Origin: Halovenus salina
GTDB taxonomy: Archaea; Halobacteriota; Halobacteria; Halobacteriales; Haloarculaceae
Direction of reading: 5' to 3'
DNA: 64,000 nt
Assembly (NCBI RefSeq): GCF_026410925.1
Contig: NZ_CP112972.1
Coordinates: 2,418,001 to 2,482,000 of the forward strand
The notes below the pieces were generated by a model. That model searched no databases. It was not told where the DNA came from and saw only the letters and a program-made list of their open reading frames with translations. Position numbers and translations under genes: made by a program. Below, piece after piece: positions 1 through 8,936 of the stretch (the first letter of the stretch is position 1; each line of letters starts with the position of its first letter).

Positions 1-13
1 TTGACCAATTCAA

Positions 14-2989
14 ATGGGTCTCGATGAACTGGAACTGGCCGAAAAGCCAGCTATTGAGATTTTTCGAGATCTTGGTTATGACTACGCGTCCTCCACTGAG
101 TTAAGCACTTCACGGCCGACGACGAGTGAAGTCGTACTTAAAGATCGTCTTAGGGACCAAGTCAAGTTAATTAACCCAGATCTGCCGGAAGACGCCCGAG
201 AAGAAGCAATTCGCCACCTAACGAGCACACAATCTCCAAATCTGCTGGAAGATAACCAGGAACTCCATCAACAGTTGGTCGATGGAGTTCAAGTCGAATA
301 TGAACAAGACGGTGAGCAAGTCGGCCGCTTCGTACAGCCAATTGACTTTGAGAATCCAGAGAACAATGACTGGCTCGTCACCACACAGTTCACTGTCCAA
401 GTTGGGGACAATCCCCGACGGAAGCCTGACTTAGTCGTCTTCTTAAACGGCCTCCCTATTGGTGTCCTCGAATTCAAGAACCCGACTGATCCGAAGGCGA
501 CGCTGGAAAACGCGTATGACCAAGTCAATAGTCGCTATCGGAACGATATCTCTCCACTCTTCCGCTATAACGAAGTGATCGGGCTGGCGGACCTGAATGA
601 GTCCCGCATTGGCTGCCTTGACGCTGGTTGGCAGTGGTACCGCCCTTGGCGATACATCGAGCAGGAGGGAGATGGACGCGAGGATTTGCCCGGACAAGAA
701 GTCCTTCTTCGAGGGGTGTTCGACAAAGAACGCCTCTTAGACCTAATTGAGAACTTCATCGTCTTCAGCGAGGTAGACGGTCAGCCAGTGAAAATGCTGG
801 CAGGGTACCACCAGTTCTACGGCGTTAGAGAAGCCGTGAAAAGCGCAAAAGAGACCCAAGGAGACGACCTGGGCCGTATCGGCGTCTACTGGCATACCCA
901 GGGCTCCGGGAAATCGCTCTCAATGGTTTACTTCGTCCGGAAGATCCGTCGGAGCAGTGACTTCGGCAACCCGACGTTCGTCGTTGTTACGGACCGGAAC
1001 GAGCTGGATGAGCAGATCACGCACACGTTCAGTGATGCCGGGTACAACGTGAGTTGGGCTGATACCATTCCTGACCTGCGGGACAAACTGGATCGCCAAG
1101 CTGGCGGTCTAATATTCACTACGATACAGAAATTCCAGACGCAAAAAGACGAACGTGAGCATCCGGTCGTCAACGAGCGTGAGGATGTGATCGTGATGGC
1201 AGACGAAGCCCATCGTTCACAGACGAAAGAGCTGGGAGAAAATCTGCGAGATGCACTCCCGAATGCCTCTTTCATCGGCTTCACTGCGACCCCGATTCAC
1301 GATGGCGATAACGCTACCCGGATGACTTTCGGGGAGTATGTCAGTCAGTACACTATCGACCGTTCAGAGGAAGACGGTTCTACCGTCCCTATTTACTACG
1401 AATCCCGGTTCGCAAAACTCCAGCTCAACAAGGAGGCGATCAGCGAGTCAGTACGAGAGTTGCTCGACTCTGGTGATGAAGATCTGGAGAATCAACTCGT
1501 GGAGAAGTGGACGACCCTCCGTCGGATCATCGAGACCGCTGACGACCGTCTAGAAAAGATTGCGGGCGACATCGTAGACCATTACAACGACCGTGAAATC
1601 GAGGGAAAGGCAATGGTCGTGTCCATTAGCCGTAAGGCTGCGGTGAAATACAAACGCTACATCGAACAGCAGCCAGATTCCCCCGAAGTTGGCGTAGTCA
1701 TCTCAGAGCCGGAAGAATACATCGACGATCCGCCAAACGAAGGGAAACTCAAACGGCGGTTCAAAGATCCAGACGATCCGCTCAAAGTCATCGTTGTCTG
1801 CGATAAGTGGACGACTGGATTCGATTGCCCACCGCTGCATACTCTTTACATCGACCGGCCGATGAAGAACCACAATCTCCTACAGACCATAGGGAGAGTG
1901 AATCGAGTCTATAAGGACAAGCCAGGAGGGCTCGTGGTTGACTATATCGGCATTGCAGAGGACCTGCGCCAAGCCCTGGACAAGTACACATCCGACATCC
2001 AGGAAATGGCGATGGTCGATGTCGAAACCGCCGTCGAGGTGATGAAACAGAAGCACTACAAGGTTTCTCGATATCTCTCACGAGTCGATTACGAGGGCTG
2101 GCAGGAACTCAGTGAGCTCGAACTGTCTCGGCTGATCCACCGCGCGGAGAGTGAGGTTATCGCTACCGAAGAGAAGCAAGAGGAGTTCATGCAGGCTGTC
2201 GCGGAACTCAAGCGAGCCTTTGCGTTGGTGACTCCGCACAACGCAGCTAGTGAAATCCGTTCTGATCTGCTCTTCTTCGAGGCAGTCAGAGACAGCCTCC
2301 GATCCTTAGAGAGCGACGGCACCTCCAGAGACGATGAACTGGACTCAGCAATGAAGAAATTGATTGCGGAGGGAGTCACTGCTGACGACGTCGTATCTGT
2401 CGCCGGCTTCGAGAAATGGAAATCGGAGGAACCGATTGTCAGCGATGAGTTCCTCTCGGATGTTGAGCGTGTAGAGCAACCGGAACTTCAAGTGAAGATG
2501 CTTGAAAAGTTGCTTCGGAACGAGATCTCGACCCGCAAGCAACAGAACCTTGCCAAGTACGAGTCCTTCGAGGAGGAACTGGAGGAGACGCTTAACGAAT
2601 ATAACAATCAGTTCCTGACGACTGAGGAAGTGATTGAGGAACTTCGGAATTACGCGGATGAACTTCAGCAAGAGGACCGTCGGAAAGAACGGTTAGGGCT
2701 TTCCGCCGAAGAATTGGCGTTTTACGACGCGATAGCCACGAATACGGAAACAGAAATCGACGACGAACTGCTCCAAGAGATAGCTCAAGAGGTGTGCGAG
2801 ATGTTGAAGCAGAATGTGAATATCGATTGGACGAACCGGAAGGCGATGCGGTCTAAATTAAAAACGAGAGTAAAAGGCCTACTTCGGAAGAATGGACTCT
2901 CCCATAGTGACTACCAACCTCTTGTAGAACCGATCGTACATCAAGCTGAAGCACTCTACGGAGACGTATCCGCGGAGACTCACTCTTAG
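14..2989 (+). CDS. hsdR: Type I restriction enzyme, R (endonuclease/translocase) subunit
   Basis: This 991-residue protein is the motor and nuclease subunit of a type I restriction-modification complex, which translocates and cuts DNA lacking the cognate methylation. Seen in sequence: an N-terminal PD-(D/E)XK nuclease (PDLVV near residue 137, LEFK near 152), a P-loop (HTQGSGKS near 295), a DEAH box (DEAHRSQ near 396), TATPI shortly after, and a long helical C-terminus typical of the family. The length fits HsdR. The start lies 13 nt from the window edge; an earlier start cannot be excluded. The modification and specificity subunits are not in the window and should lie to the left. The family assignment is firm; whether the system is active cannot be judged here. 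Confidence 0.95.
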   Translation: MGLDELELAEKPAIEIFRDLGYDYASSTELSTSRPTTSEVVLKDRLRDQVKLINPDLPEDAREEAIRHLTSTQSPNLLEDNQELHQQLVDGVQVEYEQDGEQVGRFVQPIDFENPENNDWLVTTQFTVQVGDNPRRKPDLVVFLNGLPIGVLEFKNPTDPKATLENAYDQVNSRYRNDISPLFRYNEVIGLADLNESRIGCLDAGWQWYRPWRYIEQEGDGREDLPGQEVLLRGVFDKERLLDLIENFIVFSEVDGQPVKMLAGYHQFYGVREAVKSAKETQGDDLGRIGVYWHTQGSGKSLSMVYFVRKIRRSSDFGNPTFVVVTDRNELDEQITHTFSDAGYNVSWADTIPDLRDKLDRQAGGLIFTTIQKFQTQKDEREHPVVNEREDVIVMADEAHRSQTKELGENLRDALPNASFIGFTATPIHDGDNATRMTFGEYVSQYTIDRSEEDGSTVPIYYESRFAKLQLNKEAISESVRELLDSGDEDLENQLVEKWTTLRRIIETADDRLEKIAGDIVDHYNDREIEGKAMVVSISRKAAVKYKRYIEQQPDSPEVGVVISEPEEYIDDPPNEGKLKRRFKDPDDPLKVIVVCDKWTTGFDCPPLHTLYIDRPMKNHNLLQTIGRVNRVYKDKPGGLVVDYIGIAEDLRQALDKYTSDIQEMAMVDVETAVEVMKQKHYKVSRYLSRVDYEGWQELSELELSRLIHRAESEVIATEEKQEEFMQAVAELKRAFALVTPHNAASEIRSDLLFFEAVRDSLRSLESDGTSRDDELDSAMKKLIAEGVTADDVVSVAGFEKWKSEEPIVSDEFLSDVERVEQPELQVKMLEKLLRNEISTRKQQNLAKYESFEEELEETLNEYNNQFLTTEEVIEELRNYADELQQEDRRKERLGLSAEELAFYDAIATNTETEIDDELLQEIAQEVCEMLKQNVNIDWTNRKAMRSKLKTRVKGLLRKNGLSHSDYQPLVEPIVHQAEALYGDVSAETHS

Positions 2990-3004
2990 ATATTCATTCT
3001 GACA

Positions 3005-3247
3005 ATGGCGCAATTCTCGAAGGGAGATCACGTCCGGATTGATATTCCTGATGAGACAGATCTCGATCATCAGGAGTACCATGGGGAACACGGACAGGTC
3101 GTTGCAGTACTAAGTGATGATGCAGATTCGTTGACTGCTGACGAGCGGGATGCGCTACTGTATCGGGTCGCGTTTGACTCGGGTGGGACTGCTGATTTCC
3201 GGTGGCGTGACTTGCGGCCACCCCTCGACGATTCACCTAACGCATAA
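3005..3247 (+). CDS. Small KOW/SH3-like hypothetical protein
   Basis: An 80-residue acidic protein starting 15 nt after hsdR, probably in the same transcript. The pattern FSKGDHVRI, then EYHGEHGQVVAVL, then YRVAFDSG resembles a KOW/SH3-type small beta-barrel, with a basic turn followed by a hydrophobic strand, as in L21e-like or NusG-like domains. No catalytic residues are visible. Proteins of this size and pattern commonly bind nucleic acid, but a role with the type I system is only inferred from position. Confidence 0.6.
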   Translation: MAQFSKGDHVRIDIPDETDLDHQEYHGEHGQVVAVLSDDADSLTADERDALLYRVAFDSGGTADFRWRDLRPPLDDSPNA

Positions 3248-3324
3248 TTGGCGGCAGCTCTCTGTCTCCTTCACGGTAGTCGTCCGGGGAAAGGATCATC
3301 ACTTGGCCCTGTCACAATTGCTGT

Positions 3325-4311
3325 ATGCCTCCGGATCGCCTCCGTAGTATTGTCCCGATGTTTGGGGGTGGGACGCGCTACGTTGAGACGTTGGATGCGG
3401 TGCTTGAGTTCGTGTCTGATCATCGGCCGACGACGGATGAACTGGTGGGCTGGCATCGCGGTTCGTTTTCGAATGTGTCGAGTCGGGACTCGATTATGCG
3501 ACGGGTCGCGTATCTGGAGCAGGCAGAGTTTGTACGACAGGAGAATGATCACTGGGTGCTCGGGGATGCTGGTCGGGAGTATGTGCAGCAGTACGACGTG
3601 GGGACGCTGCTGCGAATTATGTGTGAGCGGAATGTTGGGCTTCGGAGTTTGCTGTACGCGTTGTCCGCTGGACCGATGTCGATTCCGGAGATCAGTGCGC
3701 AGCAGTTGGATACGCATCCGGAGTTAGGGTGGAGTCGCGGGGAGACGGACATGGCGAAGCAGCGGGCGAATTGGCTTCGGAGTATGGGCTTCGTTGAGAA
3801 GCGCGGCGGCGAGTACGCGTTAACTGATGCCGGCCTTCAGTTCGTCGAGAGTGCGGTAGAGGAGTGGAGTGACTCGGATTGGACTCCGTCGGTTAGCGAT
3901 GCTGGGATGCGTGCTGGGACGTACGACGCGACTGTTCACGCCCGCTCAGTGGATCCGGAGTTCCGTGCGACGGTACTGTCCCGTCACGACCGGACGTGTC
4001 CGATTTCCGGCGTGGATCACCCTGGCCTGTTGGACGTAGCGCACGTCCTTTCGTGGAGTGACTATCCCGATCACCGGGCTGACCTCTCGAATGTGCTGGC
4101 GCTCAGTAAGACGCATCACGCGGCGTTCGACAGGGAGCTGTTCACTATTGATCAGAACTACCGGTTGCGCGTGAATCCGGAGTTTGAAACACAGAGTGAC
4201 GTGCTCCAAGAGACGATTCTTGACCGTGCAGGGGAGCGAATCTCGATCCCGGAAAAGAGCTTGAAGCCGAAGTATGTCGCGCAGCACAACGCAGCGCTTG
4301 AGTGGGTGTGA
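3325..4311 (+). CDS. Winged-helix/HNH endonuclease
   Basis: A 328-residue protein with a C-terminal HNH nuclease domain. Around residues 219-270 the sequence runs RHDRTCPISG, LLDVAHVLSW, LSNVLALSKTHHAAFDREL: the usual AH, N and HH-x-x-FD signature of HNH enzymes that form a beta-beta-metal fold. Residues 1-200 contain two winged-helix-like segments (TTDELVGWHRG; SIPEISAQQLD), suggesting sequence-specific DNA binding. Such HTH-HNH proteins in haloarchaea are usually annotated as restriction endonucleases and sit in defence islands. No partner methylase is adjacent. The ATG at 3325 is used; an inner ATG at 3358 is possible. Confidence 0.85.
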   Translation: MPPDRLRSIVPMFGGGTRYVETLDAVLEFVSDHRPTTDELVGWHRGSFSNVSSRDSIMRRVAYLEQAEFVRQENDHWVLGDAGREYVQQYDVGTLLRIMCERNVGLRSLLYALSAGPMSIPEISAQQLDTHPELGWSRGETDMAKQRANWLRSMGFVEKRGGEYALTDAGLQFVESAVEEWSDSDWTPSVSDAGMRAGTYDATVHARSVDPEFRATVLSRHDRTCPISGVDHPGLLDVAHVLSWSDYPDHRADLSNVLALSKTHHAAFDRELFTIDQNYRLRVNPEFETQSDVLQETILDRAGERISIPEKSLKPKYVAQHNAALEWV

Positions 4312-4391
4312 AAACAGGGTTTGAGAGACGCTCAGACTATCGACATCACCGAACGCGAAAGATTGTGTAGCCTCGACGAAAGAGGAGTTAC

Positions 4392-5594
4392 TCAGTACCA
4401 GAAGTTTTCGCCACTGTTCTCGAACGACGAAACATCGTCCAGGTCTTGGAGGCGTTGAACAGCTTCGTCGCGTCGGATGTCGTAGACCTCCATCACTTCT
4501 GGTGTAGCTACAGGACCGTGCTCATCAACAAAGCCCTGTAGTTCCTGCGGCTTCTGCTCGTCTATCCCTTGGAACGTGAATTGGGTCTTGAGGTCCGAGT
4601 ACCGGACACGGCCATTCTTCGGAACTGGATTACCCTGGACTTCCATCAACGTGAACGGAAGCTCTCCACGCTCCCCGGCTTCTACCTCCACCTCGTCCAG
4701 ATCCTTCTCGAACTGCTCTAAGTCCAGACCCAGATCTGAGGCCAACTCGATCAGTATTTCCCGGTCGTTGATATCGCGGCCAGCCGCAACACCGTGCCGC
4801 CACAACGTCCTGATGTACTCCATACCTCGGTACTGCTGGAGAGCTGCCTCGAACGCTCGGTTGACCAGTTCCGTGGACTCCGGCGGGTCCTCATCCCAGA
4901 ACGAAGGATCGACTGGCATTTCCAGTTCCTCGCTGCACTCTACCCACTGTTGTTTCGCTTGCTCCGGGTCGATCTCTCGGACAGGAGCTGGTTTGTAGAA
5001 GAGTTCGATCTCTTCACCGTAGCACTCCTCGACGTGTTTCATCACCGGTTGGACACCCCAGGACAGCGCACTCAGGGCATCGACTTCCTGGACCACAACC
5101 ATCGTCTCATCTTCCTCCTCATCTTCGTCTTCATCCTCTTCCTCGTCGGCATCCTCTTCTTCCGCGTCTTCCTCCGTCTCGGGTTCCTCGATGTCGTCTT
5201 CCAGCTCTATATCCGACTCTTCGACATCTGGCGATTCCGGCTGATTCTCTTCTTCTTCCTCTTCTTCACACTCTTCGTCGTCCGAGTCATCGCCATCTCC
5301 GGAATCCTCACCCTCGGGCGGCTCAGTAACCGCACCGCCGCCGGCACCTGAAGCAGCAGTACCGGAAGCACCAGCACCACCTGCACCTGCAGTACCAGCG
5401 GCACCGGCAGCGCCAGCCGCAGCAGCGGCTTTACCACCGCCTGAATCCTCTCCAGAACCGTCACCTTCGCCATCACCAGTGTAATCGTCTACACCGGTTT
5501 GCGTATGGTCGTCTGTCGATTCGTCGTCCTGCGAATCATCATCGTCTGACGAATCGTAATCGCCGCCACTGTATGAACCCATGAATACGAACAT
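4392..5594 (-). CDS. Acidic Gly/Ala-rich protein of unknown function
   Basis: A 400-residue protein with three zones. Residues 5-60 are Asp/Ser/Gly-rich; residues 60-95 form an almost pure Ala/Gly tract (repeats of GAAGAAG type); residues 100-175 are an extreme Glu/Asp run. Only the C-terminal 220 residues look folded, ending in a segment like a small winged helix (VATPEVMEVYDIRRDEAVQRL). The stop codon of the upstream gene is 3 nt from this start, so the two are one operon. An alternative ATG 12 nt further in (MGSYSGG) would trim four residues. I do not recognise the family. The Gly/Ala and acidic stretches suggest a flexible linker or a secreted/surface domain, but no signal peptide is seen. 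Confidence 0.65.
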   Translation of the reverse strand: MFVFMGSYSGGDYDSSDDDDSQDDESTDDHTQTGVDDYTGDGEGDGSGEDSGGGKAAAAAGAAGAAGTAGAGGAGASGTAASGAGGGAVTEPPEGEDSGDGDDSDDEECEEEEEEENQPESPDVEESDIELEDDIEEPETEEDAEEEDADEEEDEDEDEEEDETMVVVQEVDALSALSWGVQPVMKHVEECYGEEIELFYKPAPVREIDPEQAKQQWVECSEELEMPVDPSFWDEDPPESTELVNRAFEAALQQYRGMEYIRTLWRHGVAAGRDINDREILIELASDLGLDLEQFEKDLDEVEVEAGERGELPFTLMEVQGNPVPKNGRVRYSDLKTQFTFQGIDEQKPQELQGFVDEHGPVATPEVMEVYDIRRDEAVQRLQDLDDVSSFENSGENFWY

Positions 5595-5597
5595 CTT

Positions 5598-6551
5598 TCA
5601 GTTGTCCTCCTTCGTGCCGCCGAACTCGTTTACAGGCCTCTGTTCTTGACCATCGTTGACCGTCAGTTTGGCCTCCCGTCCCTCCTGGAACGCCGGCCAC
5701 AGACGTTGCGAAAGCCCGCTCTCAGTAGAGCATGCGTCCGTCCATTGTCGAAGTCCAGTTGCTCCACGCACTCGCGGAGCGAAATCCAACAGGTCGTCCT
5801 CCGCGAGCCGTCCAATCAGGAAAACATTCTCCATATCGATGGCGGCAATGGAGTTCCTAACGTGGCTCCGGAGGACGTTGATTGCGTTACCAGCGTCACC
5901 TCCAGTGTACTGAACGGCGTAGAACGCGAACTCATCGTAGTCGAACTCCTCGAACAACTCGCGGTACTCTAGGAAGTGTTCGTACGTCCAGCCCTTGTTC
6001 GTCGGGAGCAACCGGACATCCAAGTTCTCCTCAATAACTAGTTCCTGCAGCGTTCTAACGTGGCCGGTGTAGGCTTCAAGAGCGTTTTCTTGAATCTCGT
6101 CTTCCATCCAGTTGTAGCTGTAGACCACGTCCGGGACGTAGATCGCGGGTTGCGCTATCGCCAGCACGTCTAAAACATCCTGCAAGGTACGTGCATTCAC
6201 AGCCTCATCATATTCCGTACCGAGGATCACTGGGATATGCCACGGCTCTAAAACCTGGCTCAGGTCACCGTCCCGCTCGATGGCCTCCTTGGCGTCAGTG
6301 AAATTGACAACCACGTACTCGATTTCCTGATTGCCATCAAGCCACTCCTCAAACTCTTCGTCCGGAAGTTCGATGCGAGGATGAACACCTCTAATCGGCT
6401 CGTAGATGCGGTGAGAATTAACCGCCTCGTGCAGTGTTTGCTGGCCTCTACCGAGTTCTTGGGATTCAGCGTGCGAGCTCAAACTTTCTCTCCTCGTCTC
6501 CGGTTGTGCTTTCAGATGGGAGACACGACCTACTACGACTTTCACCCCCAT
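5598..6551 (-). CDS. Unknown protein with alternating alpha/beta pattern, first gene of a two-gene operon
   Basis: A protein of about 317 residues, taking the ATG at 6551; a TTG at 6569 would add six residues. It shows regularly spaced hydrophobic strands (IEYVVVNF, IPVILGTEY, PAIYVPDVVY, DVRLLPTN, EFAFYAVQY, NVFLIGRL) separated by helices, which is what a TIM-barrel gives. The combination of PDVVYSYNW, a buried AFYAVQYTGGDAG and GLRQW near the end loosely recalls the tRNA-guanine transglycosylase superfamily, which includes DNA-modifying DpdA enzymes, but the catalytic Asp and zinc ligands cannot be placed. Treat that as a guess. It is directly followed by the acidic Gly/Ala-rich gene. An 18-bp palindrome lies just upstream. 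Confidence 0.65.
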   Translation of the reverse strand: MGVKVVVGRVSHLKAQPETRRESLSSHAESQELGRGQQTLHEAVNSHRIYEPIRGVHPRIELPDEEFEEWLDGNQEIEYVVVNFTDAKEAIERDGDLSQVLEPWHIPVILGTEYDEAVNARTLQDVLDVLAIAQPAIYVPDVVYSYNWMEDEIQENALEAYTGHVRTLQELVIEENLDVRLLPTNKGWTYEHFLEYRELFEEFDYDEFAFYAVQYTGGDAGNAINVLRSHVRNSIAAIDMENVFLIGRLAEDDLLDFAPRVRGATGLRQWTDACSTESGLSQRLWPAFQEGREAKLTVNDGQEQRPVNEFGGTKEDN

Positions 6552-6574
6552 ATAACTATCGCCGGTCAAACGCC

Positions 6575-6592
6575 GTCTAGGCCGCCCTAGAC
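6575..6592. promoter_or_regulatory. Palindromic operator candidate
   Basis: A perfect 7-bp inverted repeat (gtctagg, 4-nt spacer, cctagac) lies between the start of the minus-strand operon (6551) and an AT-rich TATA-like stretch (ctattaaaac near 6630). Its location in the divergent intergenic region before the 6713 gene makes it a plausible repressor site for either direction. No regulator gene is identified. Confidence 0.4.
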
Positions 6593-6712
6593 CGGTAATA
6601 CCGGCAGATCCGAAAGCGCCCTGCTATTAAAACAGATTCTCAATGGGCATCTAATACTCTGAAATTCGACTAGGTGACATTCAAGCAGTCCCGGTGTGAA
6701 TGCGTTGCTACG

Positions 6713-7876
6713 ATGGATGAATCGGCGGTGTTCGGGCACGTCATCGATGAACTCGAAACACGTGACTACCAGCCACTCGTCCATGTCCCCAGTGCACACG
6801 AAGACACGTACGCGAATGTCCTGGATCGGTGTGAAACCCATCAGATCACGATTGGTGGGCGGTATCCGGATGTGCTGGGGTTCACGCATGCTGATCGCGT
6901 GTTTGCTGTTGAGGTGAAGGGGTCGAGTGGACTACTCCGCGGGATCGGGCAGGCGCTTACGTACCAGCAGGGCGCGCACGTCTCGTACCTCGCGGCGGCG
7001 GACGACACGGTTGGGCAACATACTGATTTGCTCCGGTCGAAGGGTGTTGGTGTGATTGGTGCGACGGATGATGGCGTGACGCGGTGGTCGGGCCCGCCGA
7101 CCTCGGAGTCGCACGAACAGGTCGTTGATATTGAGGGGCAGTTGTCGGTTCGACTGCGTCGCAGTGACATTGCTGGTGATATTGCGAGTCTTTCGCTTGC
7201 TCAACCGCTGAATTATCTCGCGCCGGTCGTCGCGGTTGATCAGCATGGGCCGTTGGCTGGCGATGAGTTGGTGGATGTGATCGAAGCTGAGTACGGGTTC
7301 GGTGCGGGCACTCAGGCCCGGCGGAGTGCGCTGTCGCTCGGACTGTTGGAGGGTACTGGTCGATTCACGCTGACTGACCAGGGGGAACTCGCGGCGACGG
7401 TGCTCCGCGGGTCCGGGATTTCGACGCTCGAAGAGCTTGATGCGGTCAAGAGTGATGTCGGCCGATCAACGGTCGTCGCGGAACATCAGCCGCTCGCCAT
7501 TCTGCTGCGGAACTGCTACGAGCGACACCCCGAATTCCGGCTGTTACTTGATGCGTTGCGGAAAGAAGGCCCGCGGATTCACTTTCCCGACTTGATTCGC
7601 CGGTTGGTTCACGAGTATCCGAACGTCTTCCTGAACACGTTCTGCACGCGATCGGGGCGTACACGGGCGCGGGAACTGATCGAGGCTGGACAGGTATCTC
7701 GAATCTACGAGGAGGAAGCCGTCTGGAAGGACATCATCCGCACCAACGTGTTATTCAATTTCGTGCAGCAGCTCAAGCATATCGGTGTGCTTGCCGCGGA
7801 GACACGCAGTCACAGCGGGAAGATCAGCGAGTACGACTCTGATGCGAAGCCGTGGGTGTTGCGAGACGACCGGTGA
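6713..7876 (+). CDS. PD-(D/E)XK nuclease-like protein with winged-helix domains
   Basis: A 387-residue protein from the ATG at 6713; a GTG at 6674 would add 13 residues of poor composition. Residues 45-90 read GGRYPDVLGF, then VFAVEVKGSSG, then GIGQALTYQQGA: a PD-(D/E)XK core with the metal-binding Asp, the ExK pair and the downstream Q typical of restriction-like nucleases. The rest (residues 150-380) contains winged-helix-like repeats, including a segment reading GELAATVLRG. The architecture mirrors the HNH gene at 3325 with a different nuclease fold. It is probably a stand-alone restriction or defence nuclease; the target is unknown. Confidence 0.75.
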   Translation: MDESAVFGHVIDELETRDYQPLVHVPSAHEDTYANVLDRCETHQITIGGRYPDVLGFTHADRVFAVEVKGSSGLLRGIGQALTYQQGAHVSYLAAADDTVGQHTDLLRSKGVGVIGATDDGVTRWSGPPTSESHEQVVDIEGQLSVRLRRSDIAGDIASLSLAQPLNYLAPVVAVDQHGPLAGDELVDVIEAEYGFGAGTQARRSALSLGLLEGTGRFTLTDQGELAATVLRGSGISTLEELDAVKSDVGRSTVVAEHQPLAILLRNCYERHPEFRLLLDALRKEGPRIHFPDLIRRLVHEYPNVFLNTFCTRSGRTRARELIEAGQVSRIYEEEAVWKDIIRTNVLFNFVQQLKHIGVLAAETRSHSGKISEYDSDAKPWVLRDDR

Positions 7877-8172
7877 CGTAGTGAGGGAACTTAGAAATAG
7901 TCCGCACTTCGCTCCACGCGTGTCCTGCTGAGCGAGAAGTCGTGATCGCTGCACGTCAAGCGGACGAGGGTTTATACCTTGCAGGTTCCTTTGAGCAATT
8001 AAGCGACGCCCGAGAATCCCCCGCATCTACAAGCTGACGATGCATAGACCCTCTCTGGTACACTAATTCGATACCGCAATCCCTGGTATCATAGACTCTT
8101 GCCGACGCGAGGCCAGCGCGTCGTCGGACGTCGCGTGTTAGCAGTACGATCAGCGGACAGCACGCGATACTA

Positions 8173-8907
8173 ATGACACGAAAAACCGCATCTGAAGTCG
8201 GTGAAAGCACAGATCAGGGCAACGAGAAGAACGTGGCCCTTGAAACGGTAGAAGACAAAGCCAGGGAAGCTCTCAAACACGATCACCCAGGGAAGGCCTG
8301 TGACGTCACCGTTCGCGCTCATAACCGTGACCACGACTCCACTCACAGCGTGACTGACCACCTTATCAGAACCGGCGAGGAGTGGATCGGGGTTCAAACG
8401 TGGGCGGAGGCCGGCGGCGGAAGCGGCGTTGCAGTCAAAGATCACGGCGAAACTCTCCAAGTTGAAGCGCTGGAACTTGACCACGACCTCATCGCTGATC
8501 GTATCCGCAGCGAAGCGCTTGACGCAATCGACACTCACGAAGAGGTTGGGCGGCCGGTCAAACCGTTCACCGCTCTCGTCCGAAACGTCACGGAGGTCGC
8601 GGACGACCTCGTAACCAGATGGCAGACTGGGTCGGAACAGGTCGTCAAGGAGAGGCTCTACGAAGGGCTCGCTGGATGGACCGGGCGCACTGCGTGGACC
8701 GCGCACGAAGATGAAGCCATCTACATTGAAGCAGACAGGGCGGCAACGTGGTTCATTGACGAGCACGTCACCGGTGATGTGAGTGACGACGTCGAAGCGA
8801 TCATTCAGGACATCTACGTGGAGGCGTTATACGACGCTGTCGGCGATCACCGCAGCCGACAAACACCGCATCTGGAATACGGAGTGGAGGTGACGCTCGT
8901 AGACTGA
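8173..8907 (+). CDS. Hypothetical acidic protein
   Basis: A 244-residue soluble protein, moderately helical, not recognised. Charged N-terminus, then a beta-like section (CDVTVRAHNRDHDSTHSV, EEWIGVQTWAEAGGGSGVAV) and a helical C-terminal half. No nuclease or ATPase motif is seen. The last 28 codons reappear in diverged form at 15454-15537, just after another gene, showing that a relative once existed there. The 296 nt upstream hold no gene; they contain several short hairpins and no clear TATA box. Confidence 0.6.
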   Translation: MTRKTASEVGESTDQGNEKNVALETVEDKAREALKHDHPGKACDVTVRAHNRDHDSTHSVTDHLIRTGEEWIGVQTWAEAGGGSGVAVKDHGETLQVEALELDHDLIADRIRSEALDAIDTHEEVGRPVKPFTALVRNVTEVADDLVTRWQTGSEQVVKERLYEGLAGWTGRTAWTAHEDEAIYIEADRAATWFIDEHVTGDVSDDVEAIIQDIYVEALYDAVGDHRSRQTPHLEYGVEVTLVD

Positions 8908-8936
8908 GATCCCTCAAGCAATCCTGGTACATGGTA

